Assembly (NCBI RefSeq): GCF_014639255.1
Contig: NZ_BMFV01000016.1
Span: 32,076 to 96,075, forward strand
Direction of reading: 5' to 3'
Length of the DNA: 64,000 bases
DNA from: Pullulanibacillus pueri
Lineage (GTDB): Bacteria > Bacillota > Bacilli > Bacillales > Sporolactobacillaceae
In this document: one piece after another, positions 34,127 through 43,355 of the stretch
Numbering within the stretch: position 1 is the first letter of the stretch
How the letters are laid out: each line of letters starts with the position of its first letter
Notes under the pieces: generated by a model
Database searches by the model: none
Told to the model about the DNA's origin: nothing
What the model saw: only the letters and a program-made list of their open reading frames with translations
Translations under genes and position numbers: made by a program

Positions 34127-35744
34127 TAAATTTGCACCGGATCATCGAGTTATCCGGTTTAATTCAGGCCTAAATACAGTTTTAGGTAGCGCAGGCGGTA
34201 GCAACGCAATCGGAAAATCAACATTTCTATGGATTATAGATTATGTATTCGGCGGTGAAAGCTATTACTCCCTAACTGATGATATAAAAAAGGAAATAGG
34301 TTCGCATATCATCTATTTCACTTTCGAGTTTGATGAACAGCCATACTATTTCTATAGAAGTACGGATGATCCTAAAAATGTATATCGAAGCGATGAAGAG
34401 GGCCGATTCATTACAAAATTATCGCTAGAAGATTTTCGGAAATTTCTGTTTCAGGAATATAAAATTGAGCTTCCTGCCCTTACATTTTCAGAAATAACCG
34501 AGCGTTTTTTCCGTATCTATGGTCGTGAAAATACACTTGAAAAGTATCCGTTGCTGGTAAAACCACGTGAGCAGGATGAAAAAGCTGTAGATTTTCTATT
34601 AAAGCTATTTGGGCATTACAGAATTCTTGCTTCTATAAAAAGTATGGAGGAAGAACTCGGAATTAAATCATCACAACTTAAGTCACGTCAGCGCCAGAAA
34701 GTGGATATAGAGAAAATTGAAAGTAACCAAAAAACAATAGAGTCGTTGAGGAATAGACTTCAAAAGCTAATGAAAAATAGTGAAGAAGCTCAATTAGCAT
34801 TGTTCGGATTTGACACTCAAACGTTTGAACGAATTTCAGCAATCCAAAAAGAGTTGAATATCTTTGTTCGCAAGCGTAATCGCCTCCAATCACAGCTAAA
34901 TGCTATAAAGAACAATATTGCTGATAACAAAGTCGACACCGCAAGTGAATTTGATTCCTTGGTACATTTTTTCCCAAACACTAATTTAAAGGCTTTTGAA
35001 GAGATTGAATATTTTCATAAAAAAATCAGAGAAATTCTAAGTGAAGAAATGGATGAGGAAATCGAGCGATTACAACCACTAATCGGTGAATATGACAAAG
35101 AGATTACGCGCCTTAATCGAAAAATTGAAGAATCTGGTCTTGCAAAAGAGATGTCTGAGAGGGTACTATCCCAGTGTGTTAATGTGTCTAAAAGCATCGA
35201 TAAACTTGAAGAAGAAACAGCTGAGTTAATTCATCAAAAGGAACTTCAAGAAACACGAGCTGAATCGGAACAAATACTTGAACAACTGTTGTTGCAACAA
35301 ACAGAAAAGTTGGAGGAAATACAAGATGACATAAATCTGCGCATGGAAATAATAAATGGCGTAGTAACTGAGAGAGAGGAGACCGCTCCTCTTTTGTATA
35401 TTACTCCCCAAAAGGGAATCATCTTTGAAACACCTAGCAATACAAGTGAGGGAACAGCATACAAAAGCCTTGTTGTGTACGATTTAAGCATACTTGAATT
35501 ACGGCCTATCCCTGCACTTATCCATGATTCAAATATTTTAAAGCGTATCGAGGATGTTCATCTGGAACGCATATTGGAGCGTTATCAGGCTAGTAGACGT
35601 CAGGTTTTTATTGCATTTGATAAAGCTGACTCTACAACTACAAAGGCTCATAAAATTTTAGAATCGACAGCAATCTTACGCTTATCGGACGGAAATGAAT
35701 TATTTGGTCGTTCGTGGAGTAAATACGAATCGAATGATTATTAA
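34104..35744 (+). CDS. DUF2326-type ABC ATPase of an ABC-3C system
   Basis: 546 residues from the ATG at 34104 (MLKEIQCDKFAPDHRVIRF) after GGGAGGG. SMC/Rad50-like layout: Walker A GGSNAIGKSTFLWIIDYVFGG near residue 30, a long coiled coil (about 180-420: KSRQRQKVDIEKIESNQKTIESLRNRLQK ... EEETAELIHQKELQE), and the C-terminal ATPase half with the Walker B-like VFIAFDKADS near residue 504. It should dimerise and bind DNA or nucleoprotein. Genes on both sides overlap or are within 19 bases. Confidence 0.85.
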   Translation: MLKEIQCDKFAPDHRVIRFNSGLNTVLGSAGGSNAIGKSTFLWIIDYVFGGESYYSLTDDIKKEIGSHIIYFTFEFDEQPYYFYRSTDDPKNVYRSDEEGRFITKLSLEDFRKFLFQEYKIELPALTFSEITERFFRIYGRENTLEKYPLLVKPREQDEKAVDFLLKLFGHYRILASIKSMEEELGIKSSQLKSRQRQKVDIEKIESNQKTIESLRNRLQKLMKNSEEAQLALFGFDTQTFERISAIQKELNIFVRKRNRLQSQLNAIKNNIADNKVDTASEFDSLVHFFPNTNLKAFEEIEYFHKKIREILSEEMDEEIERLQPLIGEYDKEITRLNRKIEESGLAKEMSERVLSQCVNVSKSIDKLEEETAELIHQKELQETRAESEQILEQLLLQQTEKLEEIQDDINLRMEIINGVVTEREETAPLLYITPQKGIIFETPSNTSEGTAYKSLVVYDLSILELRPIPALIHDSNILKRIEDVHLERILERYQASRRQVFIAFDKADSTTTKAHKILESTAILRLSDGNELFGRSWSKYESNDY

Positions 35745-35763
35745 CATAGGAGGATCAAAAGAA

Positions 35764-38073
35764 ATGGCTGCAATTGATGATTTATTGCGCCAAATTCCGG
35801 ACACTTCCTTGCGTAGCCGCTTGGAAGAGGAATTTGCCCGCATTTCAAAAAATAAAAAATTTGGACTTGTATTTGAGGAACATATCCCTGAATGCACTCC
35901 ACTTTATGAGGTTTCTATCAAACGTGGCTCTACTGTTGCACAAAAAACAGGCCATATTAATAATGTATATACGGTGCTGAAATTAGATGGAGATACTGCC
36001 CTTTGTCGTAACAAAGCAACTGGTAATACTGAGAACATACCAATCACGGAGCTAGTTTCAGTTGCTCAATTTGGCGAGCCAATTTTCCCCACCCTCCAGC
36101 CTATTGATTCAGTTAAAAATGCACCTGATAGTAACTTATGGCATACAATCATTGAAGCAGACAATTATCATGCCCTTCAGTTACTGGAATATCTCTACCC
36201 TAAGAAGGTTGATTGTATTTATATTGACCCCCCATACAACACCGGTGCGCGGGATTGGAAATACAATAATAACTATGTTGATTCTAGTGACAACTGGCGA
36301 CACAGTAAGTGGCTCTCAATGATGCAAAAGCGATTAAAGATTGCAAAAAGAATACTTGCTGATGATGGTGTTTTGATTACTACAATAGATGATAATGAAT
36401 ATGCGCATCTATGGGTTCTTCTTCATGAGATTTTTCCAAACCTAACTCATACTTGCGTAACCATTCAGCATAATCCCGGTGGAACTCAGGGTAAAAAATT
36501 CTCTGTAACTCACGAATATGCAATATTTTCATATTCAGCTGATAGTATTATTTACCGTAAACAGCATACTGGTGGCGATGTCTATAATCTAAGACGTTGG
36601 GGAAGTACCTCAGGTCGTTATGAAGGCGCAACATGTTTCTATCCCGTAATTTTAGACTCGAATTATAACATTATCGGTTTCGGTGATTTACTTGATAAGG
36701 AATTACATCCATCAGCACAAGTAGAACACAATGACGATGGTACCATTTATGTCTGGCCTATTGATAAAAATGGCATAGAAAAGAAATGGAGATATGGACG
36801 AGATACTGTAGAAACTGTTAGGGATCGAATGTATGTTGAAAGGCGAGGAGACCGAATAGAAGTAATTCTTCGTAGGGAAAGTGAACCACCTAAAACTGTC
36901 TGGACAGATCCGTTATGTAATGCAGAAGCCCACGGTACTGATATGATCAAGGCCATACTTGGTGGTGGCTTCTCATATCCCAAATCACTCTATGCAGTCC
37001 GCGAAGCGCTAACATTCGCAGTTTCGGGTAAGAAAGACGCATTGATTGTTGACTTCTTTGCAGGAAGTGGTACCACATTACACGCAGTAAATTTACTTAA
37101 TGCTGAGGACAACGGAAACCGCCGCTGCATTTTAGTAACTAATAACGAAGTCTCAGATGATGAATCAAAAACCTTGAAAAAAAATGGCTATAAGCCCGGT
37201 GATATTGAATGGGAAAAACATGGAATATGTCGTGCTATAACTTGGCCTAGAACAAAGTATAGTATCCTTGGAAGACGTGATGATAGCTCTGTCTTAACGG
37301 GTGAGTACTTTACTACTCAGACTGTATCTGATGAAGTAGACCGTTCATTCTATCAGTTAAGTTTTGTCGATAACCCTACAGAATTAACAGCAGCTGCAAA
37401 AAAGCAAATTGTTTCTTTACTTCGAAATAAGGAAGGAAAGTCACAATTGCCGCAATCATTAGTAACCAAAGACTGTAAATTCATTGTTTCAAATAAACAT
37501 ACAGCATCAATTCTTTTTGATGTAAATGCAGTTGATGAGTGGTTATCTGCCATTGAAGAACAGGATCAAATATCAGACTTTTATATAGCCTCAAAATCGA
37601 CTGCCATATTCAAGTCAATTAAGACACGTGTTTCAGAATTGCTAGGCCCCATTATTGTAACATCACAAGTTAAACGTCCAATGAGCGATGGTTTTCCTGC
37701 AAATGCTGAATACTTCAAGCTAGAATTCTTGGATAAAAATCTTGTTTCATTGGGCCAACAGTTCCACGAAATACTACCATTACTTTGGCTCAAATCTGGA
37801 GCTATTGGAAAGCGACCAGAAGTAAATTACAATGAAGAACCAGAGATGTTAATTCTTCCGCAAAATGGCTTTGCTATTTTAGTCGATGAAACACGGTTCG
37901 CAGAATTTGCCGAAAAGCTTTCTGAAGAGAACGGTATCCAAATGGTCTATTTTGTAACTAACTCCGAGGAAGCATTCCGGGAAATGGCTGCCGGAGTAAA
38001 AGTAAATAACACATATCAATTATATCGAGATTATATCGATAACTTTGTGTTAGGAAGCAGGAGGGATTCATAA
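35764..38073 (+). CDS. Type III DNA methyltransferase subunit (Mod)
   Basis: 769 residues from the ATG at 35764 (MAAIDDLLRQIPDTSLRSRLEEEF), ten bases after AGGAGG. Beta-class amino-methyltransferase order: DPPYNTGARDWKYNNNYVDSSDNWRHSKWLSMMQKRL at residue 155, target-recognition region about 200-420, then SAM-binding VDFFAGSGTTLHAVNLL at about 430. Typical of type III Mod, which recognises the asymmetric site and methylates adenine on one strand. The stop is followed at once by the Res start. Confidence 0.93.
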   Translation: MAAIDDLLRQIPDTSLRSRLEEEFARISKNKKFGLVFEEHIPECTPLYEVSIKRGSTVAQKTGHINNVYTVLKLDGDTALCRNKATGNTENIPITELVSVAQFGEPIFPTLQPIDSVKNAPDSNLWHTIIEADNYHALQLLEYLYPKKVDCIYIDPPYNTGARDWKYNNNYVDSSDNWRHSKWLSMMQKRLKIAKRILADDGVLITTIDDNEYAHLWVLLHEIFPNLTHTCVTIQHNPGGTQGKKFSVTHEYAIFSYSADSIIYRKQHTGGDVYNLRRWGSTSGRYEGATCFYPVILDSNYNIIGFGDLLDKELHPSAQVEHNDDGTIYVWPIDKNGIEKKWRYGRDTVETVRDRMYVERRGDRIEVILRRESEPPKTVWTDPLCNAEAHGTDMIKAILGGGFSYPKSLYAVREALTFAVSGKKDALIVDFFAGSGTTLHAVNLLNAEDNGNRRCILVTNNEVSDDESKTLKKNGYKPGDIEWEKHGICRAITWPRTKYSILGRRDDSSVLTGEYFTTQTVSDEVDRSFYQLSFVDNPTELTAAAKKQIVSLLRNKEGKSQLPQSLVTKDCKFIVSNKHTASILFDVNAVDEWLSAIEEQDQISDFYIASKSTAIFKSIKTRVSELLGPIIVTSQVKRPMSDGFPANAEYFKLEFLDKNLVSLGQQFHEILPLLWLKSGAIGKRPEVNYNEEPEMLILPQNGFAILVDETRFAEFAEKLSEENGIQMVYFVTNSEEAFREMAAGVKVNNTYQLYRDYIDNFVLGSRRDS

Positions 38074-40581
38074 ATGAGAGATATATTATTTCCTTTTCAG
38101 GAAACAGCCCTTGGTGAACTGCATTCTGCAATTAAGGATGCTCATGCAGTATGGCGTGAAAATAAGCCTCAGATAATCTCGTTTTCCGCACCAACTGGTT
38201 CGGGAAAAACTATTATTATGACGACTCTTTTTGAAGAAATACTCTATGGTAATGAGGACAACATTGGAGATCCAGATTCAGTATTTGTTTGGCTTTCCGA
38301 TTCACCAGAACTTAACGAGCAAACACGCTTAAAAATTGAAAGCAAATCAGATAAAATCCCTGTTAGGGACTTGGTAACTATTGATTCAAACTTTAGTGCT
38401 GAGTATTTCGAAGGTGGTCACGTTTATTTTCTAAATACACAAAAACTCGGTTCTGATAAGCTACTGACTTCATCATCTGATAAGCGGCAGTATTCCATAT
38501 GGGAAACCCTTACTAATACTGCTAAACGGATTCCTAAAAAGTTTTATGTGGTGATAGATGAAGCACATAGGGGAACTTATACATCTGTGCAAGCAGAAAA
38601 TAAGGCGCAATCTATCATGCAAAAATTCATTAAGGGTAGTGAAGATGACGGTCTTTGCGTCATGCCTTTAATTATAGGTGTGACTGCAACTCCTCAGAGA
38701 TTTGATAACTTAATTGCCGGAACGACTTCAACGGTTCAAAAAGTCATCGTCCCTCCTGAGCAGGTTCGTGAGTCAGGTCTTTTGAAAGATAGAATTATTA
38801 TTCACTATCCAGATATTCAATTTAATGCTGATATGACCATGTTTAAAGGGGCAATTGATAATTGGCGCAAAAAATGCACTCATTGGAAGACTTACTGTGA
38901 GCGCGAAGATGAAAAAATGATAAACCCTATTCTTGTTATTCAAGTTGATGATGGGAATGATCGTATAGCAACCCAAACCGATTTGGGGGCTTGCATCGAT
39001 TTACTAGAAGAATCGCTGGGACGCAAATTACAGCCTGGAGAAGCAGTACATACTTTTAATGACCATGGCACACTTAAAGTACGTGATGTTGAAATTCAGC
39101 AAATTGAAGCATCCCGAATTCAAGAAGAAGAAAATGTGCTGATTGTGTTTTTCAAAATGAATCTTTCCACAGGTTGGGACTGCCCGCGAGCTGAAACGAT
39201 GATGTCATTCCGCAGTGCCCAAGACTATACTTATATTGCTCAGTTGCTAGGACGTATGATACGTACACCTTTGGCAAGACGGATTTCTTCTGATGCTGAG
39301 CTTAATAGTGTCAGCCTATTTCTTCCATACTTTGATGAAGAAACAGTGAAGAATGTAGTTAATGCCCTGCGTGACAGTGAGGCTGCTATGCCTACCGAAA
39401 CAGGCACTAGTAAAGAGCTTGTTACACTTGGACGAAACCTTGCCTATTCCGATGTATTTGAGGCAATGGATAACCTCATAACTTATCGGATAGATTCATC
39501 TCGAAAGCAGGCACCACTTAAATTATTAATACAGCTTTCACGTGCACTGACGATGGATGGTATTGACTTAGGGGCGCAGAAAACTGTTAAAAATGCTGTT
39601 TTATCAAAAATGGATGGTGAGATTTCACGGATAAAAGAAAGTGGAGACTTTGACACTCGAGGGGCTTCAATTACTGGTTTTGCTCTCGGTACACTGATAT
39701 TTGAATACGGAGACAATGCCTACTCCTTTGATGAAGAAACACAGACAATGACCATGTCCGATTTTGATATTTCCCGACATTTTGAGCAAGCTGGAAGGTT
39801 GTTGGGAGAGGGTTTACACAAGGAATATTGGATTCGTCATAGTACCCGAGACCATATTGATGTAAAAAAAGAAATCATCATTCTTACACATGATACTGAT
39901 GCAATGGAAAGGATTAATGACTATGCTGAAGAAGAATTCATAACACTGTACGAAAACAACAAGCGATCCATTGCTAGACTTAGCGAGGCACGAAAGAATG
40001 TCTATGAAAGATTAACTAATGCTTCTGTACAACCGATATCTGTACCATGGATATTACCAGATTCTATTGATTTTTCTAAACCAGATAATAGCAGTAAATT
40101 TGAGCAGCATCTTTATTGTTTAGAGGACGGCACATTTGAAACATCACTGAATCCATGGGAAAGCGGAGTTATTACAGAAGAGCTTAACAATGGTGCTGTA
40201 TGCTGGTTACGTAATCTTGACCGCAAAAAGTGGTCACTAGAAATCCCTTACGAAGTCAGCGGTGTCACCACTCCTATGTTCCCGGATTTAGTTATTGTTA
40301 GATCTGATGCACAAGGTTATGTTTTTGATATTTTAGAACCACACGATCCTAGCCGAAAAGACAATTATCCTAAGGCAGTGGGTTTAGCAAAATTCGCAGA
40401 GAAGCATTGGGATATATTTGGCAGGATTCAGCTCATTCGACTTAAAAAAGGTGTAGATGGTCGTGAACATTTCTATCGACTAGATATGGGAAAAACAACG
40501 ATTAGGAATAAAGTTCGTGGCATAACATCAAACGAGGAACTGGATAGAATTTTCGATACAGATGCTGTACGAGAAGATTAA
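38074..40581 (+). CDS. Type III restriction subunit (Res): SF2 helicase-nuclease
   Basis: 835 residues, MRDILFPFQETALGELHSAIK. Helicase motifs: APTGSGKTIIMT near residue 42, VVIDEAHRGTY near 160, GVTATPQRFD, FFKMNLSTGWDCPRAE, and YIAQLLGRMIRTP. Near residues 735-757 is a PD-(D/E)XK-like pair FPDLVIV...VFDILEPH in which the usual final Lys is His. Res translocates with Mod and cuts after collision of two complexes. Last gene of the operon, 39 codons from the nearest hairpin. Confidence 0.92.
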   Translation: MRDILFPFQETALGELHSAIKDAHAVWRENKPQIISFSAPTGSGKTIIMTTLFEEILYGNEDNIGDPDSVFVWLSDSPELNEQTRLKIESKSDKIPVRDLVTIDSNFSAEYFEGGHVYFLNTQKLGSDKLLTSSSDKRQYSIWETLTNTAKRIPKKFYVVIDEAHRGTYTSVQAENKAQSIMQKFIKGSEDDGLCVMPLIIGVTATPQRFDNLIAGTTSTVQKVIVPPEQVRESGLLKDRIIIHYPDIQFNADMTMFKGAIDNWRKKCTHWKTYCEREDEKMINPILVIQVDDGNDRIATQTDLGACIDLLEESLGRKLQPGEAVHTFNDHGTLKVRDVEIQQIEASRIQEEENVLIVFFKMNLSTGWDCPRAETMMSFRSAQDYTYIAQLLGRMIRTPLARRISSDAELNSVSLFLPYFDEETVKNVVNALRDSEAAMPTETGTSKELVTLGRNLAYSDVFEAMDNLITYRIDSSRKQAPLKLLIQLSRALTMDGIDLGAQKTVKNAVLSKMDGEISRIKESGDFDTRGASITGFALGTLIFEYGDNAYSFDEETQTMTMSDFDISRHFEQAGRLLGEGLHKEYWIRHSTRDHIDVKKEIIILTHDTDAMERINDYAEEEFITLYENNKRSIARLSEARKNVYERLTNASVQPISVPWILPDSIDFSKPDNSSKFEQHLYCLEDGTFETSLNPWESGVITEELNNGAVCWLRNLDRKKWSLEIPYEVSGVTTPMFPDLVIVRSDAQGYVFDILEPHDPSRKDNYPKAVGLAKFAEKHWDIFGRIQLIRLKKGVDGREHFYRLDMGKTTIRNKVRGITSNEELDRIFDTDAVRED

Positions 40582-40628
40582 ATAATACATCTATACTGTC
40601 TCCTCAACCCCAATAAAAAATCTAATCT

Positions 40629-40663
40629 ATCAACTCGACCCTATCGTTTTCAGGGTAGTTGAT
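40629..40663. terminator. Hairpin after Res, possible terminator
   Basis: ATCAACT and ACCCT arms pair with AGGGT and AGTTGAT around a nine-base loop, with a two-base bulge. No strong T-run follows, so this may be an mRNA end structure rather than a canonical terminator. Confidence 0.5.
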
Positions 40664-40687
40664 ATGTTTCCTCAAAGAATAAAAATG

Positions 40688-40753
40688 AGGGTTTCCCGAC
40701 TTTAACATCCTCGGCAAAGTAGCCGTGAGCAAAGTTCAATGTCAGGAAACCCT
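40688..40753. repeat. Nested inverted repeat at the island/rlmD junction
   Basis: Outer arms AGGGTTTCC-GAC and GTC-GGAAACCCT (12 pairs, one mismatch) enclose a second hairpin (CTCGGC with GCC-GAG, 40710-40729). It lies between the Res stop and the rlmD stop, so it could terminate both convergent units or be the end of a mobile element. Confidence 0.6.
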
Positions 40754-40778
40754 TTATTTATCAGTGCTTTGAATAGCC

Positions 40779-42158
40779 TTATTTCTCCACCCGTGACATC
40801 AAGGCAACACACTCCACATGCGTGGTCTGTGGAAACATGTCAACCGGCTGGACGGCTTCGGTTTTGAAGCCGCCGTCTTCTAGGATGCGGAGGTCGCGTG
40901 CGAGTGTTGCTGGGTTGCAGGAGACGTAGACCATGCGTTTTGGCTTCATGTCGATAATCGTATCGAGCAGAGCCTGGTCGCAACCTTTGCGTGGGGGATC
41001 AACGACGATAACGTCGGGTTTGATCCCTTTTTCGGCCCAGGCTGGAATGACGTCTTCTGATTTACCGACTTCGAAAGTGACGTTACTTAATTTGTTTAAC
41101 GCTGCGTTTGCTTTGGCGTCTTCAATGGCCTCTGGAACAATTTCGACGCCATAGACGTGGCCGGCTTTCTGGGCTAGGAAAAGCGAGATCGTACCGATGC
41201 CACAATAGGCGTCGATGACGGTTTCTTCCCCGGTGAGACCAGCGTATTCAAGTGCTTTATCATATAACACCTTGGTTTGCTCTGGGTTGACCTGATAAAA
41301 GGAGCGTGCAGAAATCGCAAATTTCACATCTCCAATTTGATCATAGATGACTTCTCGCCCCCAAAGAATGCGCGTTTCCTCACCAAAAATCGTATTGGTG
41401 CGTCTAGTATTGATATTTTGAGCAATCGATTTAATCTGTGGGAACTTTTTTGGGAGCTCCTGAATAAACCTTTTTCTAAACGGGAGATCCTGGCCGCGCG
41501 TCACGAGAATCACCATAAGCTCTCCACTTACTCTTCCGACTCGCACGACGATATGCCGAAGGGTGCCCCGATGTCTTTCCTCATCATAAGGTTCAATCCC
41601 ACAGTCCTTAGCGATCCGCTTCACCTCTTGGATAACCTCATCGTTTGTGGAATCTTGGATGAGACAATGGTCCATCTCGATAATATGGTGGCTGCGTTTT
41701 TGATAAAAGCCCGCAATGAGCTCGCCATTTCTGCTCGCTACAGGGACCTGCGCTTTATTGCGATAATTCCAAGGCTCGTCCATCCCTAAAACCGACAAGA
41801 CATCAATATGATCAAGTCCACCAATTCGGGATAAAGCCTCACGGACTTGCTTTTGCTTGAAATCAAGCTGACCTTTATAGCTGAGATGTTGAATTTGACA
41901 GCCACCACAGCGCCCAAAAATTTCACAAGGAGGATCGACTCGCTCCGGGCTTTGTTTTAAGATTTCAAGCTTCTTTCCAAATCCGTAGGCCTTCTTTAGC
42001 TTGATGACTTTGACTTCCGCCGTTTCACCTGGCAAGACATCCGGAACAAAAAGGGTATAGCCCTTGACCTTACCTACGCCCGAACCATCATGAGATAGAT
42101 CAGTAAAGGTCACTTCAACAGTTTCATTTTTCTGTACGGGTGGTGCATCAGTCATCAT
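40779..42158 (-). CDS. rlmD: 23S rRNA (uracil-5-)-methyltransferase RlmD/RlmCD
   Basis: 459 residues; start uncertain between a GTG at 42164 and ATGs at 42158 and 42155. TRAM domain (residues 10-65, [27 protein letters not shown]), iron-sulfur cysteines [10 protein letters not shown], then SAM motif [16 protein letters not shown], and catalytic [13 protein letters not shown]. It methylates uridine in 23S rRNA (B. subtilis YefA counterpart). The prophage/defence island abuts the 3' end ([14 protein letters not shown]), a conserved coding segment suited to be an att site. Confidence 0.93.
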   Translation of the reverse strand: MMTDAPPVQKNETVEVTFTDLSHDGSGVGKVKGYTLFVPDVLPGETAEVKVIKLKKAYGFGKKLEILKQSPERVDPPCEIFGRCGGCQIQHLSYKGQLDFKQKQVREALSRIGGLDHIDVLSVLGMDEPWNYRNKAQVPVASRNGELIAGFYQKRSHHIIEMDHCLIQDSTNDEVIQEVKRIAKDCGIEPYDEERHRGTLRHIVVRVGRVSGELMVILVTRGQDLPFRKRFIQELPKKFPQIKSIAQNINTRRTNTIFGEETRILWGREVIYDQIGDVKFAISARSFYQVNPEQTKVLYDKALEYAGLTGEETVIDAYCGIGTISLFLAQKAGHVYGVEIVPEAIEDAKANAALNKLSNVTFEVGKSEDVIPAWAEKGIKPDVIVVDPPRKGCDQALLDTIIDMKPKRMVYVSCNPATLARDLRILEDGGFKTEAVQPVDMFPQTTHVECVALMSRVEK

Positions 42159-42192
42159 TCTCACTCACTTTTGCAATCTAAATAGGGCGAAA

Positions 42193-42210
42193 GACAGACC
42201 TCGGTCTGTC
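42193..42210 (-). terminator. Hairpin between dagK and rlmD
   Basis: Perfect eight-pair GACAGACC/GGTCTGTC stem followed on the minus strand by TTTCG. Possible weak terminator after dagK. Confidence 0.5.
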
Positions 42211-42221
42211 CTCCCCCTTGA

Positions 42222-43160
42222 TTATGCTCTTCCTTCGACTTTTTCAGTCGTTTCTTCATTCCAACGATCAGCGGTTTCTTTTGGCACAATGAGTTGGAGA
42301 TGGTGAGGGAGACTATCGAAGGTCCCGGGTAACATCCCACCATATTCCCCATCTAAATTTAATTGCATTTTCTCTTCAGTCTCTACCTTGACGTGGGCTG
42401 CTTTAGTATATAACACCTTAGGATCGTTAATGTGTTCACCCTTTAAGGCAAGCCGTGCCAAGCGAATGAATTCCGCTAGGTTCGTCTTTTTCAAAACCAA
42501 AAGATCAAACATCCCATCATTATAAGACGCATTTGGAGCAATTTTTTCAAATCCTGCGACGGAATTAGTGTTGGTCACAAAGAACAACATAATCTCATCT
42601 TCTAAAAGTTTGCCGTCATATTCGATGCGAACATGGGTTGGGCGAATAGAGGGAAGCATTTCAATTCCCTTCATGTAATAAGCGAGCTGACCGAGCATTG
42701 TTTTGAGCTTACTCGGTACCTCATAGGTTAACTCTGTCAGCGTACCGCCACCCGCAATATTAATAAAATATTGGTGATTCACTTTGCCAATATCTAGAGG
42801 AACCTCGTGCCCTTCACAAAGGATATCACAAGCCTTCTCAATATCCTTAGGCATGTTGATTGCCCGGGCAAAATCGTTTGTGGTTCCCATTGGGATAATC
42901 GCAAACTTTGGCCGATTCGGTTGTTCAGCCAGGCCATTGATGACCTCATTAATTGTTCCATCTCCGCCAGCTGCAATTACGAGATCAAAGCCTCGCTGTA
43001 CTGCAGCCCGAGCACTTGTTGTTGCATCTCCCACACCAGTCGTTGCGTGACAAGACGTTTCATATCCGGCACCTTCAAGGCGTTCAAGAATATAAGGTAA
43101 ATTGCGTTTCATAAGCTCTCGACCTGATGTTGGATTATAGATTAATCTTGCTCGTTTCAT
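42222..43160 (-). CDS. dagK: Diacylglycerol kinase
   Basis: 312 residues from the ATG at 43160 (MKRARLIYNPTSGRELMKRNL) after AAGGTGAT. Phosphorylates diacylglycerol released by lipoteichoic acid synthesis, returning it as phosphatidic acid. Family signatures: YNPTSG, VIAAGGDGTINEVINGL near residue 65, IPMGTTNDFARAI near 95, and C-terminal NLDGEYGG. The gene order dagK-rlmD matches yerQ-yefA of B. subtilis. The terminator of the upstream oxidoreductase gene lies just before it. Confidence 0.93.
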   Translation of the reverse strand: MKRARLIYNPTSGRELMKRNLPYILERLEGAGYETSCHATTGVGDATTSARAAVQRGFDLVIAAGGDGTINEVINGLAEQPNRPKFAIIPMGTTNDFARAINMPKDIEKACDILCEGHEVPLDIGKVNHQYFINIAGGGTLTELTYEVPSKLKTMLGQLAYYMKGIEMLPSIRPTHVRIEYDGKLLEDEIMLFFVTNTNSVAGFEKIAPNASYNDGMFDLLVLKKTNLAEFIRLARLALKGEHINDPKVLYTKAAHVKVETEEKMQLNLDGEYGGMLPGTFDSLPHHLQLIVPKETADRWNEETTEKVEGRA

Positions 43161-43220
43161 TTTAATCACCTTCATGTGAGATTGAAAACTAAGAATGCTA
43201 TCTAAGTCTTCACCGTCCAT

Positions 43221-43253
43221 AAAAAGGCAGCTCCCTTAAATTGGGAAAGCTGC
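43221..43253 (-). terminator. Rho-independent terminator after the flavin oxidoreductase
   Basis: Minus-strand stem GCAGCT..CCC/GGG..AGCTGC with a seven-base loop, followed by CTTTTTATGG; about 100 bases after the oxidoreductase stop. Confidence 0.82.
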
Positions 43254-43355
43254 TCGTCCACTCAACATATTATAATTGAAATACGATTAAAAAGAAAGTT
43301 TCATGATAGGCCATACCCTATTACTATGCAAAAACCTAAAAAGTGATACAAAGAT

